Origin: Ruminococcaceae bacterium UBA1447
GTDB lineage: Bacteria > Bacillota > Clostridia > Oscillospirales > Acutalibacteraceae
Length of the DNA: 6,029 nucleotides
Direction of reading: 5' to 3'
NCBI GenBank assembly: GCA_002329225.1
Contig: DCTF01000072.1
Span: 18,075 to 24,103, forward strand
Shown: piece by piece, positions 5,806 to 6,029 of the stretch
Position numbering within the stretch: position 1 is the stretch's first letter
Layout of the letters: the number at the start of each line of letters is the position of its first letter
Made by a program: the position numbers and the translations under genes
Notes under the pieces: model-generated
Told to the model about the DNA's origin: nothing
Databases searched by the model: none
Seen by the model: the letters and a program-made list of their open reading frames with translations, nothing else

Positions 5806-6029
5806 TCAGAGCACGTAAAACGCTATAAAAATAAAATGCAGTACACTGCCCGGCAATACAAACAGATGAAAGACGGAGTGAGTATACCTTTTCTTTTTAC
5901 CGAGGCCGTAAACATTGCCGTCAACGTTGAAGTCACCGACTAACATACACCCGGTTACTTTGTTAGCGTTATAGGCATTGGAACTTATCCATGTCTGATA
6001 AGTGAGGAAGCCGTTGCCTGAACCGTGCG
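5806..6029 (-). CDS. 3' end of a convergent gene; C-terminus is hemolysin III/PAQR-like transmembrane helix 7
   Basis: On the minus strand the frame is open from the window edge (first full codon 6025-6027) to TGA at 5806-5808, giving 73 residues with no start in view. The last ~35 residues read VYGLGKKKRY, then THSVFHLFVLPGSVLHF and a hydrophobic end. This matches the final segment of hemolysin III (HlyIII; E. coli YqfA type) proteins, including the H-x3-H motif (His codons 5878-5880 and 5866-5868) that binds metal in the PAQR superfamily. These are seven-helix membrane proteins. The first ~38 visible residues are hydrophilic (TYQTWISSNAYNANK; GDFNVDGN) and do not supply the expected helix 6 with its GG-x-x-YT-x-G signature. 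The gene may therefore be a fusion, a remnant or a misassembly. The stop is separated from the large gene's stop by about 55 bp holding the shared terminator. Confidence 0.65.
   Translation of the reverse strand, partial: HGSGNGFLTYQTWISSNAYNANKVTGCMLVGDFNVDGNVYGLGKKKRYTHSVFHLFVLPGSVLHFIFIAFYVL

Noticed and set aside
5836..5943. Small plus-strand frame (35 codons) starting ATG at 5836
   Set aside because: It is antisense to the HlyIII-like tail, has no convincing ribosome binding site, and its translation has no recognisable features.

Overview
The window looks like accessory surface-protein territory of an anaerobic, probably gut- or digester-dwelling member of the Bacillota (Clostridia or relatives). 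The evidence is a Big_2/FIVAR/dockerin architecture typical of such organisms, a clostridial-looking hemolysin III tail on the other strand, roughly balanced base composition, and compact gene ends with a rho-independent terminator. The taxonomic call is inference only.

Positions 3-5750 (+) are one open reading frame with no stop codon, running in from beyond the left edge. It encodes the last 1915 residues of a giant secreted, non-catalytic-looking protein. After the tail of a Big_2-like domain come a pair of Ig-like domains (here called A0 and B0), then six tandem units of about 260 residues. Each unit is a FIVAR three-helix module (F), a divergent Big_2-like module (A) and a more standard Big_2 module (B). 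The protein ends with a small beta-rich domain and a type I dockerin with two calcium-binding loops (5547-5582 and 5649-5684). The in-frame GTG at 111 is not a believable start.

The six units are not equivalent. Signatures in F, A and B recur every third unit (1 with 4, 2 with 5, 3 with 6 and with the leading A0-B0 pair). This points to ancient duplication of a three-unit block of about 2.33 kb. A possible disulfide pair (C-x7-C) is present in some A modules and lost in others.

Positions 5755-5798 hold a hairpin terminator flanked by an A-run and a T-run, so it can serve both converging genes. Positions 5806-6029 (-) are the 3' end of a convergent gene. Its last ~35 codons are the seventh transmembrane helix of a hemolysin III/PAQR-family protein, including the HxxxH metal-binding motif. 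The codons in front of them are hydrophilic and do not look like helix 6 of that family, so the gene appears broken, fused or misassembled there.

The large protein is best read as a surface or secreted scaffold/stalk that docks by its C-terminus onto a cohesin partner. Any signal peptide, catalytic or binding head, promoter and ribosome binding site lie upstream of the window. No RNA genes, CRISPR arrays or insertion sequences were seen.
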